In this document: positions 26,436 through 35,767 of the stretch, piece by piece | Position numbering within the stretch: the first letter of the stretch is position 1 | How the letters are laid out: every line of letters starts with the position of its first letter | From: an uncultured Chitinophaga sp. | Lineage (GTDB): Bacteria > Bacteroidota > Bacteroidia > Chitinophagales > Chitinophagaceae | NCBI RefSeq assembly: GCF_946479755.1 | Contig: NZ_CAMLHC010000002.1 | Coordinates: 62,001 to 126,000, forward strand | Length of the DNA: 64,000 nt | Reading direction: 5' to 3' | The notes under the pieces: generated by a model | Told to the model about the DNA's origin: nothing | Seen by the model: the letters and a program-made list of their open reading frames with translations, nothing else | Databases searched by the model: none | Made by a program: the position numbers and the translations under genes

Positions 26436-27494
26436 TCAGTTGCGCATCGCGGCGATTTTCTCTTTTTCCTTCAGCACGATGGTCCCGTCGCGTAAAGTAA
26501 TCAGTTGTTCGTCCCTGAAATCCCCGAGGGTGCGTATCAGCGACTCCTTGGCCACTCCGGCCACCGCAGCCAGGTTCTCCCGGCTGATATCTATTTCAAA
26601 TTGCGGTTTTTGTGTGGTGTTGTACTTATGGTCCAGCGTGATAAGGGCGGAAGCTACTTTTTTACGCAGCGAGCTATAGGCCAGCGCGATCAGTTGTTGT
26701 TCCTTTTCGGCAATGTTTTTCGCCAGCAGCTGTACAAAACGGCTCAGCACTTCCGGGTTGTTGTTCACCAGGTCTTCAAAATCCTGGTGCGGAATAATAG
26801 CCAGTACGGTGTCTTCGATGGCTTCTGCGCTTTCCTGGTAGGCGCCCGCTTCCAGTAAAGCCGTGTATCCCAGAAAATCTCCTTCGTTATACAACCCTGT
26901 GATCAGTTCCTTACCATCATCATTGCGCTGATAGGTTTTCACCTTGCCTTCCATGATATAATAGAGGCTTTCGGGCCGGTTGCCCGCAGCGTATATCTGT
27001 TGTTTTCTTTTATAATGATTGGTGTTCCGGCCTTCTTTCAGGGAGGCCAGCAGGTCTTTGCCGGAGGTATTGGACAGCAGCGTGTGCAGTCCGCTGATGC
27101 CGGAAGCCTCCGGCTGCCGTATTTCCGCACATCTGCGAAGGCGGCTTTCGATGGCGCTGAGGAGTTCGGCGCCTTCAAACGGTTTGGTGATGTAGTCGTC
27201 GGCGCCCATTTCCATGCCTTTCCGGACGTCGGTGCGTTCCGTTTTGGCGGTGAGAAAAATAAACGGGATGGGCCGGAGACTTTCATTCTTATGCAGCATA
27301 TGCAGTACGCCGTAGCCGTCGAGCACGGGCATCATGATATCGCATACGATGAGATCGGGCTGTTGTTCGAGGGCGATGGTCACCCCCTCTTTGCCATTGG
27401 AGGCCGTCAGTACATGGTAATTGGCCAGTTCAAGAATCTCCGACAGGTTATCGCGGATATCTTTATTGTCTTCGATCAGCAGGATTTTTTCCAA
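26436..27494 (-). CDS. Response regulator: receiver fused to CRP/FNR-type DNA-binding protein
   Basis: A 352-residue fusion. Residues 1-120 are a receiver with acidic pocket E8/D9, phosphoacceptor D52 (LIVCDIMMPVLDG), T82 and K104 (ITKPFEGAE). Residues about 150-265 form a cyclic-nucleotide-binding-like beta barrel (GRNTNHYKRKQQIYAAGNRP, YYIMEGKVKTYQ, EGDFLGYTALL). Residues about 270-345 are a CRP-type winged helix; the recognition helix VAKESLIRTLGDF keeps the glutamate that reads GTGA sites. The barrel lacks an obvious cAMP phosphate-binding GE-x-x-L-x-x-x-x-x-RSA signature. It follows the histidine kinase gene by 6 bases, so phosphorylation by that kinase is very likely. Probable target: the palindrome at 24934. 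Confidence 0.9.
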   Translation of the reverse strand: MEKILLIEDNKDIRDNLSEILELANYHVLTASNGKEGVTIALEQQPDLIVCDIMMPVLDGYGVLHMLHKNESLRPIPFIFLTAKTERTDVRKGMEMGADDYITKPFEGAELLSAIESRLRRCAEIRQPEASGISGLHTLLSNTSGKDLLASLKEGRNTNHYKRKQQIYAAGNRPESLYYIMEGKVKTYQRNDDGKELITGLYNEGDFLGYTALLEAGAYQESAEAIEDTVLAIIPHQDFEDLVNNNPEVLSRFVQLLAKNIAEKEQQLIALAYSSLRKKVASALITLDHKYNTTQKPQFEIDISRENLAAVAGVAKESLIRTLGDFRDEQLITLRDGTIVLKEKEKIAAMRN

Positions 27495-27500
27495 GATATG

Positions 27501-29027
27501 TCAGGTTTTGGGGGTGGGAATATGAACGATGAATTCGGTGCCTTTGTTTGGTTCACTGTGGCAGGTGATCTGTCCTTTCATCAGCTCCGTGTACTTGGCC
27601 ACGATATGCAGGCCGAGCCCGGTGCCCTGGATGTTTTCGACATTACTGCCGCGGAAAAATCTTTCAAACAGGTGCTGTTGGTCTTCCGGTTTGATACCGA
27701 TGCCGCAATCCTTTACCGACACGGTCAGCCGGTAAGGAGTAGCTAACGTGCGTACATACACGGTACCCTCTTCAGGAGAAAATTTTAATGCGTTGGATAC
27801 AAGGTTGGTCAGTATATGGCGCAGCAGGTTGCCGTCGAATGTACTTTCCGCCGGGCCGTCGTGGCTGTATACCACCTGCTGTTTGCCGCGTTTCAGTCCT
27901 TCGGCTTCCGCCAGTATTTTTTCAACATGTTTGCGTGTATCGGTCAGTGCCGGCCGTACCTGTATTTTGCCTTCCTCGATTTTGCCGAGCGACAGGAAGT
28001 CATTCAGGATATCGGTGAGCAGGTGCACGGCAGAAGCTATCTTCCGGATATGCGCCAGCCGCTTGGGCTGATCTTCTGTGGTGGTATATTTTTCCAGCAG
28101 GTAGGTAGATGATAAAACGGTACTGAGCGGTGTACGGAATTCATGGGAGGCGATAGACACGAAACGGGACTTCAGCACGTTCAGTTCTTTTTCTTTGTCC
28201 AGCGCCTGCCGCAGCTCTGCTTCCGACTTCCGCCTGGCGGAGATATCAAGGCCGATGGCGATGTATCCGGTGATCTGCTGACTTTCATCCCGTATAGCCG
28301 ATACCGTTAATGCCACCGGAAAACGGGTGCCGTCTTTGCGGATGTAGCTCCATTCAGATTCATTGGGCAGGTTGAGCCGCGCTTTGGCCGTCAGGACGTC
28401 GAACCCGGGTTCCACCACCTGCTGCAGCTCTTCCGAGAGTTTGGCGGCGCGGTTCTCCAGTTCTTCGAAGTCGTGAAACTGTATCAGCGACCCGGTATCG
28501 GTCACCTCACGGGCAGGATAACCCAGCATCTTTACCGCTGCGGGATTAAAGAAACGGATATGCCCCATGGGTTCGGTCACAATCAGAATGGCGTCGAGGT
28601 TGGTCCAGATACTGTTGAGGAAATTACTGACGCGCCGGTACGCCGATTCTTTGCCGGCCATAATGTGCGCCTCCAGCTGTTGCGCTTCCTGCGCTCTTTT
28701 CAGGGCGTCGGCCGTTTGCTGTTGTGCGGAAAGATCGGTAATGAAACAAACCTGGTAGTGCTGGTCTTCCTGCAGGTAAGAGGTGCTGGTCACTTTCACC
28801 GGGATGACCTGTCCGTTTTTACAACGTAACCATGACCGGATATCGCCCGCCAGCAGGCTGTCCATCGGCTTGTTCAGCACTTCTTCGGGCGTATGGCCGC
28901 TCCATTCCAGGAAACATGGATTGGCCGCCTTGATCAGGCCGGCCCCGTCTACCAGGAGTATGCCCTGGGTAGCATGATTGAAGAGCAGCTCAAAACCTGG
29001 CATATGTGCCGTGCTTATGATGGTCAT
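27501..29027 (-). CDS. PAS-domain sensor histidine kinase
   Basis: A 508-residue soluble kinase without membrane segments. Order: PAS 1 (about 10-100), helical linker, PAS 2 (about 140-262, ending GYIAIGLDISARRKSE), HisKA dimerisation domain with H295 in FVSIASHEFRTPLSTVLSS, and an ATPase domain with N box (RHILTNLVSNALKFSP), G1 (VKDCGIGI), F box (FERFFRGSN) and G2 (GTGLGLHI). PAS domains suggest sensing of an internal signal such as redox state, oxygen or a small ligand, but no haem or flavin residue can be assigned. It is the first gene of a two-gene unit with the receiver-CRP regulator. Confidence 0.92.
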   Translation of the reverse strand: MTIISTAHMPGFELLFNHATQGILLVDGAGLIKAANPCFLEWSGHTPEEVLNKPMDSLLAGDIRSWLRCKNGQVIPVKVTSTSYLQEDQHYQVCFITDLSAQQQTADALKRAQEAQQLEAHIMAGKESAYRRVSNFLNSIWTNLDAILIVTEPMGHIRFFNPAAVKMLGYPAREVTDTGSLIQFHDFEELENRAAKLSEELQQVVEPGFDVLTAKARLNLPNESEWSYIRKDGTRFPVALTVSAIRDESQQITGYIAIGLDISARRKSEAELRQALDKEKELNVLKSRFVSIASHEFRTPLSTVLSSTYLLEKYTTTEDQPKRLAHIRKIASAVHLLTDILNDFLSLGKIEEGKIQVRPALTDTRKHVEKILAEAEGLKRGKQQVVYSHDGPAESTFDGNLLRHILTNLVSNALKFSPEEGTVYVRTLATPYRLTVSVKDCGIGIKPEDQQHLFERFFRGSNVENIQGTGLGLHIVAKYTELMKGQITCHSEPNKGTEFIVHIPTPKT

Positions 29028-29084
29028 GGGTCTGAAAGGGTCTGTTATAAAAATAAGGAATCCATGGTTATAAAAATACAGGTC

Positions 29085-29126
29085 GTCCGATTTCGGACAA
29101 TCTCTTTGCGCAACTGGACAAAGTTA
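29085..29126. promoter_or_regulatory. Kinase promoter with 14-bp palindrome
   Basis: On the minus strand TAACTTTG (29119-29126) matches the -7 consensus for the kinase operon, with a start near 29112. A perfect palindrome GTCCGA-TT-TCGGAC (29085-29098) lies just inside the transcript. GGACAA occurs twice, at 29095 and 29116, exactly 21 bases or two helical turns apart. The arrangement fits a repressor or autoregulation site serving the kinase and perhaps the divergent permease gene. Confidence 0.5.
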
Positions 29127-29201
29127 TTTTAATTTTAATTAGTAAAATTATCATTTTGAGAGGGCTATGAAATTGGTATATTGATCGCTCGTAGCCTTAC
29201 T

Positions 29202-31595
29202 ATGTTGATCAACTACTTCAAAACAGCTTCCCGCAGTTTGCGCCGCAACAAGGTCTATACTGTTGTTAACATACTTGGCTTGTCCGCAGGCATCGCCATC
29301 TGCCTGGTCATCTTTGCGATCATCCGTTTTGAGACGGGTTTTGATCGTTTTCATACCAATCAGGACAGGGTGTACCGGGTGGTTACCCGGATGGCCAAAC
29401 CCAATGGTGGCGATGTGATGGCCGGCTCCGTATCAGTGCCACTACCGGGCGTACTGTCCGCCGAAATTCCGGCCATCGCGGCGGTGAGCCCGTTTGTGCA
29501 GATCCCGGACATGGAGGTGCGGCTACCGGAAGAACACAGCCTGCTTCACAAAACGTTCAAGGAAAAGAAAGGCATCTTCGCGGTGACGCCGGCATTTTTC
29601 CAGCTGCTCGATTTTACCTGGCTGGCGGGAAATCCTGCTGTGCTGGCTGACAAACAGGCGCTGGTACTCACCCGCGAAACGGCTGCACGTTATTTCGGCG
29701 ACTGGAAAAAAGCGATGGGTCAAACCATCCGGCTGGGCGCCGACCTGCAGCTGCAGGTCAGCGGTATCGTAGAACGGCCGGTCAACACAGAGTTCCAGTT
29801 TGACCTGCTGGTGCCGTTTATCGCTACGCCCTATGCAGCGAATAATGACTGGGGCGGGTTGACTTCTGTTTACCAGTGTTATGTTTTGCTCACGCCGAAG
29901 GCCGACGTAGCGCAGGTAGACCGGCAGTTGGCGCAGCTGGCTAAAAAATACCTGCCGGCAGGGCTGAAGAATGTCTTTTTGCTGCAACCCCTGCAAGACG
30001 TGCATCTGAGCCAGTTGCCCGAAAATATCGCCGCTCACGGCATTACACCGGACCGCGTACGGGCCATGTGGTGTATTGCCGGCTTCATTTTACTGATCGC
30101 CTGTATCAATTTCATCAATCTCTCCACGGCACAGGTAGTGCAGCGTGCCCGGGAAGCCGGCATCCGTAAGGTGTTGGGTAGTAATCCCGGTCAGCTGCGG
30201 CTGCAGTTCCTGGTGGAAACGTTTATACTGGTGCTGTTCTCCTGCCTGCTGGGTTTTTCGGTGGCAGGCGCACTCCTGCGGCCATTAGGGGCGATGTTGG
30301 GCGTACCACTGCCCCGGACGGAACTCTTCCAGGTAACAACCGGCCTTTTCCTGGTAGCGGTACTGGTGACTGTTACCCTGCTGTCCGGAATTTATCCGGC
30401 CATGGTACTGGCCCGCACCAACCCCGTCAGCACGCTGAAAAACAGGTTGCTGCAACAACGGACGGATGGCTTTTCCCTGCGTAAATGGCTGGTCATATTC
30501 CAGTTCATGATTGCACAGGCATTGATCATCGGCACGCTGATCATCGTAAAGCAGATGGACTTTTTCCGTACTACCGCCATGGGTTTTGAAAAAGACTACA
30601 TCGTCAACCTGCCGATGCCGGGCGCATCATTAAGCGCTAAGCGTGACCTGTTTCACGAGCGGCTTTCCAGGCTGCCACAGGTGTCTGCTATCAGTTTCAA
30701 TACCGCGCCACCGGCGTCGGATGACAACTGGTGGACCGATTTTAAATTTGATAACAGCCCGCGAAGCTCCGACCTGAATGCTATCCACAAGGCGATTGAT
30801 ACCGCCTATCTGCCACTGTTTCAAATTCCGCTGGCCGCAGGGCGCAACGTGACCGCCACCGATTCTGTCCGGGAGTTTCTCATCAATGAAACACTGGTCA
30901 AAAAACTGGGTTATCATCAACCCGAAGAAGTACTGAACAAACGGATTGAAATGTGGGGCTTTATGAAAGGTACGGTAGTGGGCGTGGTAAAGGATTTTCA
31001 TGCCACTTCCCTGAAAGACGCCGTAGCGCCGCTGTTGCTGTTCAACTTTAAAGACCCTTGTTTTAATGCTACGGTGCGGCTTACAGGAAGTGATCTCTCT
31101 GCAGCCATGCGTAACGTCGAAAAAACATGGGAAGAAGTATACCCGGATACTCCTTTCGAATACCAGTTCCTGGACGATAAGATCGCCGGTTTCTATACAC
31201 GCGAAATGCAGTTATCCATGCTGTACCGTTTGTTTGCCGGTATTGCCATTTTCCTGAGTTGCCTGGGACTTTACGGGCTGGCCTCCTACATGGCTGTTCA
31301 GCGGGTGAAGGAAGTTGGTGTAAGGAAAGTGCTGGGCGCCACCGTTGCCAATATCGTAGTGTTGTTTTCCCGCGAATTTGTCGTGATGGTGGGCATTGCC
31401 TTTATGCTGGCGGTACCACTGGCATGGTATTTCCTGCGCCAGTGGTTGCATTCCTATGCTTACAGCGTTGGTCTTCCCTGGTGGCTGTTTGCCGCCGGCG
31501 GTCTCATGGCGTTGCTCATCGCCATGGTAACGGTGAGCTTCCATGCATTACGGGCTGCGATGGCTAACCCGGTAAAAAGTCTGAGGGGAGAATAA
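29202..31595 (+). CDS. FtsX/MacB-like ABC transporter permease
   Basis: A 797-residue inner-membrane protein of the MacB-like permease family common in Bacteroidota. I use the ATG at 29202 (MLINYFKTASRSLRRNK), since the earlier in-frame codon is TTG and adds no family residue. It has two similar halves: each has a membrane helix, a periplasmic domain and three FtsX helices. The first FtsX block is GFILLIACINFINLSTAQVVQRAREAGIRKVLG and the second ends in YMAVQRVKEVGVRKVLGA. No ATPase gene is adjacent, as is usual for these duplicated permeases. Such systems extrude peptides or lipids or work as mechanotransmitters. It is divergent from the kinase operon, so it may be a target of that system. 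Confidence 0.88.
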   Translation: MLINYFKTASRSLRRNKVYTVVNILGLSAGIAICLVIFAIIRFETGFDRFHTNQDRVYRVVTRMAKPNGGDVMAGSVSVPLPGVLSAEIPAIAAVSPFVQIPDMEVRLPEEHSLLHKTFKEKKGIFAVTPAFFQLLDFTWLAGNPAVLADKQALVLTRETAARYFGDWKKAMGQTIRLGADLQLQVSGIVERPVNTEFQFDLLVPFIATPYAANNDWGGLTSVYQCYVLLTPKADVAQVDRQLAQLAKKYLPAGLKNVFLLQPLQDVHLSQLPENIAAHGITPDRVRAMWCIAGFILLIACINFINLSTAQVVQRAREAGIRKVLGSNPGQLRLQFLVETFILVLFSCLLGFSVAGALLRPLGAMLGVPLPRTELFQVTTGLFLVAVLVTVTLLSGIYPAMVLARTNPVSTLKNRLLQQRTDGFSLRKWLVIFQFMIAQALIIGTLIIVKQMDFFRTTAMGFEKDYIVNLPMPGASLSAKRDLFHERLSRLPQVSAISFNTAPPASDDNWWTDFKFDNSPRSSDLNAIHKAIDTAYLPLFQIPLAAGRNVTATDSVREFLINETLVKKLGYHQPEEVLNKRIEMWGFMKGTVVGVVKDFHATSLKDAVAPLLLFNFKDPCFNATVRLTGSDLSAAMRNVEKTWEEVYPDTPFEYQFLDDKIAGFYTREMQLSMLYRLFAGIAIFLSCLGLYGLASYMAVQRVKEVGVRKVLGATVANIVVLFSREFVVMVGIAFMLAVPLAWYFLRQWLHSYAYSVGLPWWLFAAGGLMALLIAMVTVSFHALRAAMANPVKSLRGE

Positions 31596-31602
31596 CAGGT
31601 GG

Positions 31603-32316
31603 TTATTTCTGGTTAATGGGAGTTTCTATGATCAGGAACTCGGTCTCTTCACCATGTTGCAGGCTGATTTCGCTGGCTTCCCAGATGCCCATGGCATCGC
31701 GGGGATGCAGCACCTGGTTGTTCACTTTCAGGGTACCTTCGATGAGGAAGATGAACAGGCATTTATTGACCGGATGGAGCGTGTAAGGCACAGAGCCGGG
31801 CAGGTCGTAATAGCCGAGGGAGAGCCGGGCGTTCTGGTTGATCCAGCAATGCTCCAGGCCTTCCTCTGACGACACGATGGTGGTCAGCCGGTTTTTTCTT
31901 TTGTTGCGGGGAAAACTGCGTTGCTGGTAGCGGGGGGTAATATTCTGTAACTTAGGCTGTATCCATATCTGCAGGAAATTCACATCGCCTTCCCCCACAT
32001 TGTATTCTTCATGTCTTAATCCTTCTCCGGCACTCATGATCTGTACGCCGCCGGCTTCTATTTTAGTGCTGTACCCGAGGGTGTCTTTATGGTTCATTTT
32101 GCCTTTCAGCAGCACGGAAATGATCTCCATGTTCACATGCGGGTGGATACCGAACCCTTTTCCGGCGGTCACGAAATCATCGTTAAACGCCACCAGCGTA
32201 CCAAAAGCGCTGCGCATGGGGTGGTAGTAGTCACTGAAGCTGAAGAAAAAATTGCTTTTCAGCCATCCGATGTCTTTTACGCCTCTTTCTCCGGCAGGGA
32301 AGTATTGTGTTTTCAT
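31603..32316 (-). CDS. Pirin-family bicupin protein
   Basis: A 237-residue cytoplasmic protein. The N-terminal cupin holds the pirin metal motif GFGIHPHVNMEIISVLLKG and the later ligand pair in AGEGLRHEEYN; pirins bind iron there, and some act as quercetin dioxygenases. The C-terminal cupin (VNKCLFIFLIEGTLKVN, WEASEISLQHGEETEFLIIETP) lacks metal ligands, as expected. The start is the ATG at 32316, since the upstream codon is TTG. It stands alone, convergent with the permease gene. The biochemical role of bacterial pirins is diverse, so only the family is certain. Confidence 0.9.
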   Translation of the reverse strand: MKTQYFPAGERGVKDIGWLKSNFFFSFSDYYHPMRSAFGTLVAFNDDFVTAGKGFGIHPHVNMEIISVLLKGKMNHKDTLGYSTKIEAGGVQIMSAGEGLRHEEYNVGEGDVNFLQIWIQPKLQNITPRYQQRSFPRNKRKNRLTTIVSSEEGLEHCWINQNARLSLGYYDLPGSVPYTLHPVNKCLFIFLIEGTLKVNNQVLHPRDAMGIWEASEISLQHGEETEFLIIETPINQK

Positions 32317-32337
32317 AGTCAATCGGGTTGGGTTTCA

Positions 32338-32429
32338 CGCAAAGAAAACATAAGGAGCGCAAAGAGTCCAAGGCTGTCTTGTAATATTTATAGTGCTTTG
32401 TTTCTTTGCGCTCCTTTAAATGCTTTGCG
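32338..32429. repeat. Nested inverted repeat, GCAAAG family, copy 1
   Basis: A perfect 14-base inverted repeat (AAGGAGCGCAAAGA at 32352-32365 with its complement at 32403-32416) is enclosed by an outer CGCAAAG/CTTTGCG pair (32338-32344, 32423-32429). It fills the gap between the pirin start and the stop of the lipoprotein gene. Related elements occur at 35689 and 55549. Confidence 0.7.
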
Positions 32430-32434
32430 GGCAA

Positions 32435-33388
32435 TTAGCTGTTAAAAGAGTTGTAACTGCTGATCAGGTTATCATAGCTGCTGCCCAGTGATTCTACCTG
32501 GTATTCATCTATTTTGCCTTTTTCAGCGCTGTCACGCATTATTTTTTTTGCGGTGATCAGAAAATCGTTCACACGGTCGTAGAAAGATTTATAGTAGCCG
32601 TCTTTGCGTTCCTTTTTAGCGTTGTCCTGGTTCAGCTGGCTGTGTTCGGCATGGGCTTTTTCCAGCGCAGCATAAGCGGCTTCCGCTTTTGTTTTGATAG
32701 CGTTGTAGTCGCTTTCGCTGCTTTCGGCCAGTTCCACGAATTCACGGACAGATTTCAGGTCCGCCTTCATGGCGAGGATATAATCTTTCAGCGGGCTTTC
32801 TTTCAGTACAATAGCTTCGCTGGCGTCAGCGATTTCATTGACTTTTTTCATCAGCACGGCTTTATCTGTCATCAGCTGTGTGGTGGTGGCACGGATAGAG
32901 TCCACCAACGCAAAGCCCTGAGCGCTTTTATCGTCTTTGTAGTTTTCTGCTTTCAGGTAGTCGGCCAGTTTTTTATACTGCTCCTGCAGTTTTTTAAAGC
33001 TGGCGGTGTAGGCAGGTACTTTTTCTTTGAAGAATTTTTTATCGTCGCTGCTCAGCTCATCTACCGGCTCTTCCGGTTTTATTTTGTTGGTGCCTCTTAC
33101 CATTTCAAAGTAGGTAGGGGTAATGATGCCAATAAAAGCGAAACGGTCGGAAGGGTTCTTCAGCCCTTTTTCAATTTTGTCTGTGTTCTCGGCCACCCGG
33201 GTGATATAGCTGTTTTGTTTGTTGGCTATGTCAATCAGCAGGTTGGTGTATTCAATAACATGGCTGGCTTTTTCTACGGAGTTATTCTCGTAGGCAGCGG
33301 GGCCTTTCGCGCCTTTGCTGTTGTCACATGATACAGATACAGAGAGCATAGCCACACTCATGGCTGCGTAAAGGAACTTTTTGTTCAT
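32435..33388 (-). CDS. DUF3829-type lipoprotein
   Basis: A 317-residue lipoprotein: signal MNKKFLYAAMSVAMLSVSVS followed by the lipid-attachment cysteine C21 in VSVSCDNS. The mature part is a long, lysine- and glutamate-rich helical protein like YiiG/DUF3829 members, with YENNSVEKASHVIEYTNLLIDIANK near the start. It probably forms an elongated helical bundle anchored to a membrane facing the periplasm. No function is known for the family. No operon partner is seen. The leader upstream (33389-33480) is A/T-rich with several TAATATT words. Confidence 0.78.
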   Translation of the reverse strand: MNKKFLYAAMSVAMLSVSVSCDNSKGAKGPAAYENNSVEKASHVIEYTNLLIDIANKQNSYITRVAENTDKIEKGLKNPSDRFAFIGIITPTYFEMVRGTNKIKPEEPVDELSSDDKKFFKEKVPAYTASFKKLQEQYKKLADYLKAENYKDDKSAQGFALVDSIRATTTQLMTDKAVLMKKVNEIADASEAIVLKESPLKDYILAMKADLKSVREFVELAESSESDYNAIKTKAEAAYAALEKAHAEHSQLNQDNAKKERKDGYYKSFYDRVNDFLITAKKIMRDSAEKGKIDEYQVESLGSSYDNLISSYNSFNS

Positions 33389-33563
33389 AGTGAAATGGTG
33401 ATTATTGGATTAAACAAATGACCGGGGTAATTTGATTGAATTAATGCCGCAAATATAATATTTAATATTCCTAATAACAATCGGCAGGGTTCAGGCTGTT
33501 ATCTCCGGTATAAAATCTGTGACGGGAAGGGGAAGTGTTTCTCACCCTTAAACCCGGATAACC

Positions 33564-35681
33564 ATGGCAAAGAAAAAGAATGAGTTTCCCAGCAAAAAGG
33601 CGGAACAGCTGGCGCCGCACACAGAAGACGGGGCCGACCAGTTCCTGACAACCGACCAGGGCGTTCGCATCAACGACAACCAGAACACCCTGAAAGCGGG
33701 AGAAAGAGGCCCTTCCCTCCTGGAAGATTTTATCATGAGGGAAAAAATTACCCATTTTGATCATGAGCGGATACCTGAACGCATCGTACATGCCCGTGGT
33801 TCCGGCGCCCACGGCTACTTCCAGGTATATTCCTCTATGGCGGAATATACGAAAGCCGGCTTCCTTTGCGATCCGGGACGGCGCACCCCGGTATTTGTCA
33901 GATTCTCCACGGTGGCTGGTTCCCGGGGATCAACCGACCTGGCACGGGATGTAAGAGGCTTTGCGGTCAAGTTCTACACAGATGAGGGCAATTACGACCT
34001 GGTGGGCAATAATATGCCGGTATTCTTTATCCAGGACGCGGTGAAGTTCCCCGATTTTGTACACGCCGTGAAGCCCGAGCCACACCATGAAATGCCGCAG
34101 GCGGCCTCCGCACACGATACTTTCTGGGATTTTATTTCCATCATGCCGGAGTCTATGCATATGATCATGTGGGTGATGAGCGACCGCGCCATCCCCCGCA
34201 GCTACCGTATGATGGAAGGCTTCGGCGTACATACCTTCCGATGGATCAACGCGGCGGGGAAAGGCTGTTTTGTGAAGTTTCACTGGAAACCGCTGCTGGG
34301 AGTGCATTCTGTAGCATGGGAGGAGGCGCAGCAGATCTCCGGTAAAGACCCCGACTTCCACCGGCGGGACCTGTGGAATGCCATCGAGAGCGGGAACTAC
34401 CCCGAATATGAGCTGGGCGTTCAGCTGATACCGGAAGAAGATGAACATAAATATCCTTTCGACCTGCTGGACCCGACCAAGATCATCCCGGAAGAGGTGG
34501 TGCCGGTGCAGCGTATCGGGAAGATGGTGCTGGACCGTAACCCGGACAACTTTTTCGCGGAAACGGAACAGATAGCCTTCCACCCCGGACACCTGGTACC
34601 GGGCATCGATTTTACCAACGACCCGCTCTTACAAGGGCGCTTATTTTCCTACCTCGATACACAGCTGTCACGCCTCGGCAGCCCCAATTTTCATGAGATA
34701 CCGATCAACCGGCCGGTAGCGCCGGTACACAACAACCAGCGCGACGGGCATATGCGGCAAACCATAAACCGTGGCGGTACCGCCTATGAGCCGAATACTG
34801 TCAGCGCCGGCTGCCCTTTCCAGGCGAAGATGGCGGACGGCGGCTTCCATTCTTATACAGAACGGATCGACGGACAGAAGATACGCGGCAGAAGCAAAAG
34901 TTTCTTCGATCATTTCAGCCAGGCCACTTTGTTCTACCGCAGCCAGTCACCGGCGGAACAACGCCATCTGACCGACGCCCTGCGCTTTGAGCTGGGAAAA
35001 GTAACGAATACGGATATACGGATCCGTATGGTGGGACTGTTATCGCAGGTAGACAATGGGTTGGCGGCAGCCGTGGCGGAAGGCCTCGGCGTTGCCGTGC
35101 CCGCGCAGCCGGAACAGCCCATGAACAGGAGCATACCGGCAGATGGCGATCCGGCGCAATATCAGCCGCACACGGTGCCACAGCCGGTGGAAAAATCCGA
35201 TGCCCTCAGCATGGCAAATACTGTAAAGGATACCATTAAAACCCGGCAGATCGCGTTCCTCATCGCTGATGGGGTAGACTCCGCCGCCATCACCGCCATG
35301 AAGGAAGCACTGCTGAAGGCCGGTGCACAGGTGCAGCTGGTCGCGCCGCGGCAGGGCGCTATCAAAACGGCCGGCGGTAGCAGCTTCGAGGCGGACCAGA
35401 GCCTGCTCACGGCAGCTTCTGTGCTGTTTGACGCTGTTTATGTGCCAGGGGGCGCCGACAGTGTAGCTACGCTGCAACAACATCCGGACGCTATCCGGTT
35501 TATTAATGAAGCCTATCGCCATTGCAAGCCGATAGCCGTAGCGGGTGAAGGACTGCAGCTGCTCAAAGCCGCTAAGGTGCCGCCGGAAGAGGCGCCCGGT
35601 GTGATAATCAGCGGACAGGCCAAAGCCTTTATCGCAGCAATTGCGCAACACCGGTTCTGGGAGCGGGAGCTCGCAAAGTAA
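33564..35681 (+). CDS. katE: Large-subunit catalase (HPII/KatE type)
   Basis: A 705-residue clade 2 catalase that converts hydrogen peroxide to water and oxygen. The catalytic histidine is H76 in [17 protein letters not shown], the distal asparagine is in [14 protein letters not shown], and the haem-ligand tyrosine is in [15 protein letters not shown]. The extra C-terminal domain (about residues 555-705, [35 protein letters not shown] and YVPGGADSV) is the DJ-1/PfpI-like flavodoxin fold found only in large catalases, where it supports stability. Residue order and length match HPII closely. It is a single gene with an A/T-rich upstream region and a folded repeat directly after its stop. Confidence 0.95.
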   Translation: MAKKKNEFPSKKAEQLAPHTEDGADQFLTTDQGVRINDNQNTLKAGERGPSLLEDFIMREKITHFDHERIPERIVHARGSGAHGYFQVYSSMAEYTKAGFLCDPGRRTPVFVRFSTVAGSRGSTDLARDVRGFAVKFYTDEGNYDLVGNNMPVFFIQDAVKFPDFVHAVKPEPHHEMPQAASAHDTFWDFISIMPESMHMIMWVMSDRAIPRSYRMMEGFGVHTFRWINAAGKGCFVKFHWKPLLGVHSVAWEEAQQISGKDPDFHRRDLWNAIESGNYPEYELGVQLIPEEDEHKYPFDLLDPTKIIPEEVVPVQRIGKMVLDRNPDNFFAETEQIAFHPGHLVPGIDFTNDPLLQGRLFSYLDTQLSRLGSPNFHEIPINRPVAPVHNNQRDGHMRQTINRGGTAYEPNTVSAGCPFQAKMADGGFHSYTERIDGQKIRGRSKSFFDHFSQATLFYRSQSPAEQRHLTDALRFELGKVTNTDIRIRMVGLLSQVDNGLAAAVAEGLGVAVPAQPEQPMNRSIPADGDPAQYQPHTVPQPVEKSDALSMANTVKDTIKTRQIAFLIADGVDSAAITAMKEALLKAGAQVQLVAPRQGAIKTAGGSSFEADQSLLTAASVLFDAVYVPGGADSVATLQQHPDAIRFINEAYRHCKPIAVAGEGLQLLKAAKVPPEEAPGVIISGQAKAFIAAIAQHRFWERELAK

Positions 35682-35688
35682 CAACGTG

Positions 35689-35750
35689 AGCAAAGAGTGC
35701 GAAGATTTTTATTCTTTGTGCTCTTTGCTGCTTTGCGCCTTTGCGTGATG
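35689..35750. repeat. Inverted repeat, GCAAAG family, copy 2
   Basis: A 17-base stem (35689-35705 with 35713-35729) contains AGCAAAGAG and CTCTTTGCT, with G-U type positions inside, around the loop TTTTTAT. A further CTTTGCGCCTTTGCG follows. It begins 8 bases after the katE stop and ends just before the sulfatase gene, so as RNA it would form a stable hairpin at the 3' end of the katE message. Confidence 0.65.
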
Positions 35751-35767
35751 CGTGTATCTTTAGAGGT

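Noticed and set aside
33564..35681. Separate PfpI/DJ-1 protease gene at the end of katE
   Set aside because: The domain is in frame with the catalase and is the normal C-terminal domain of large-subunit catalases.
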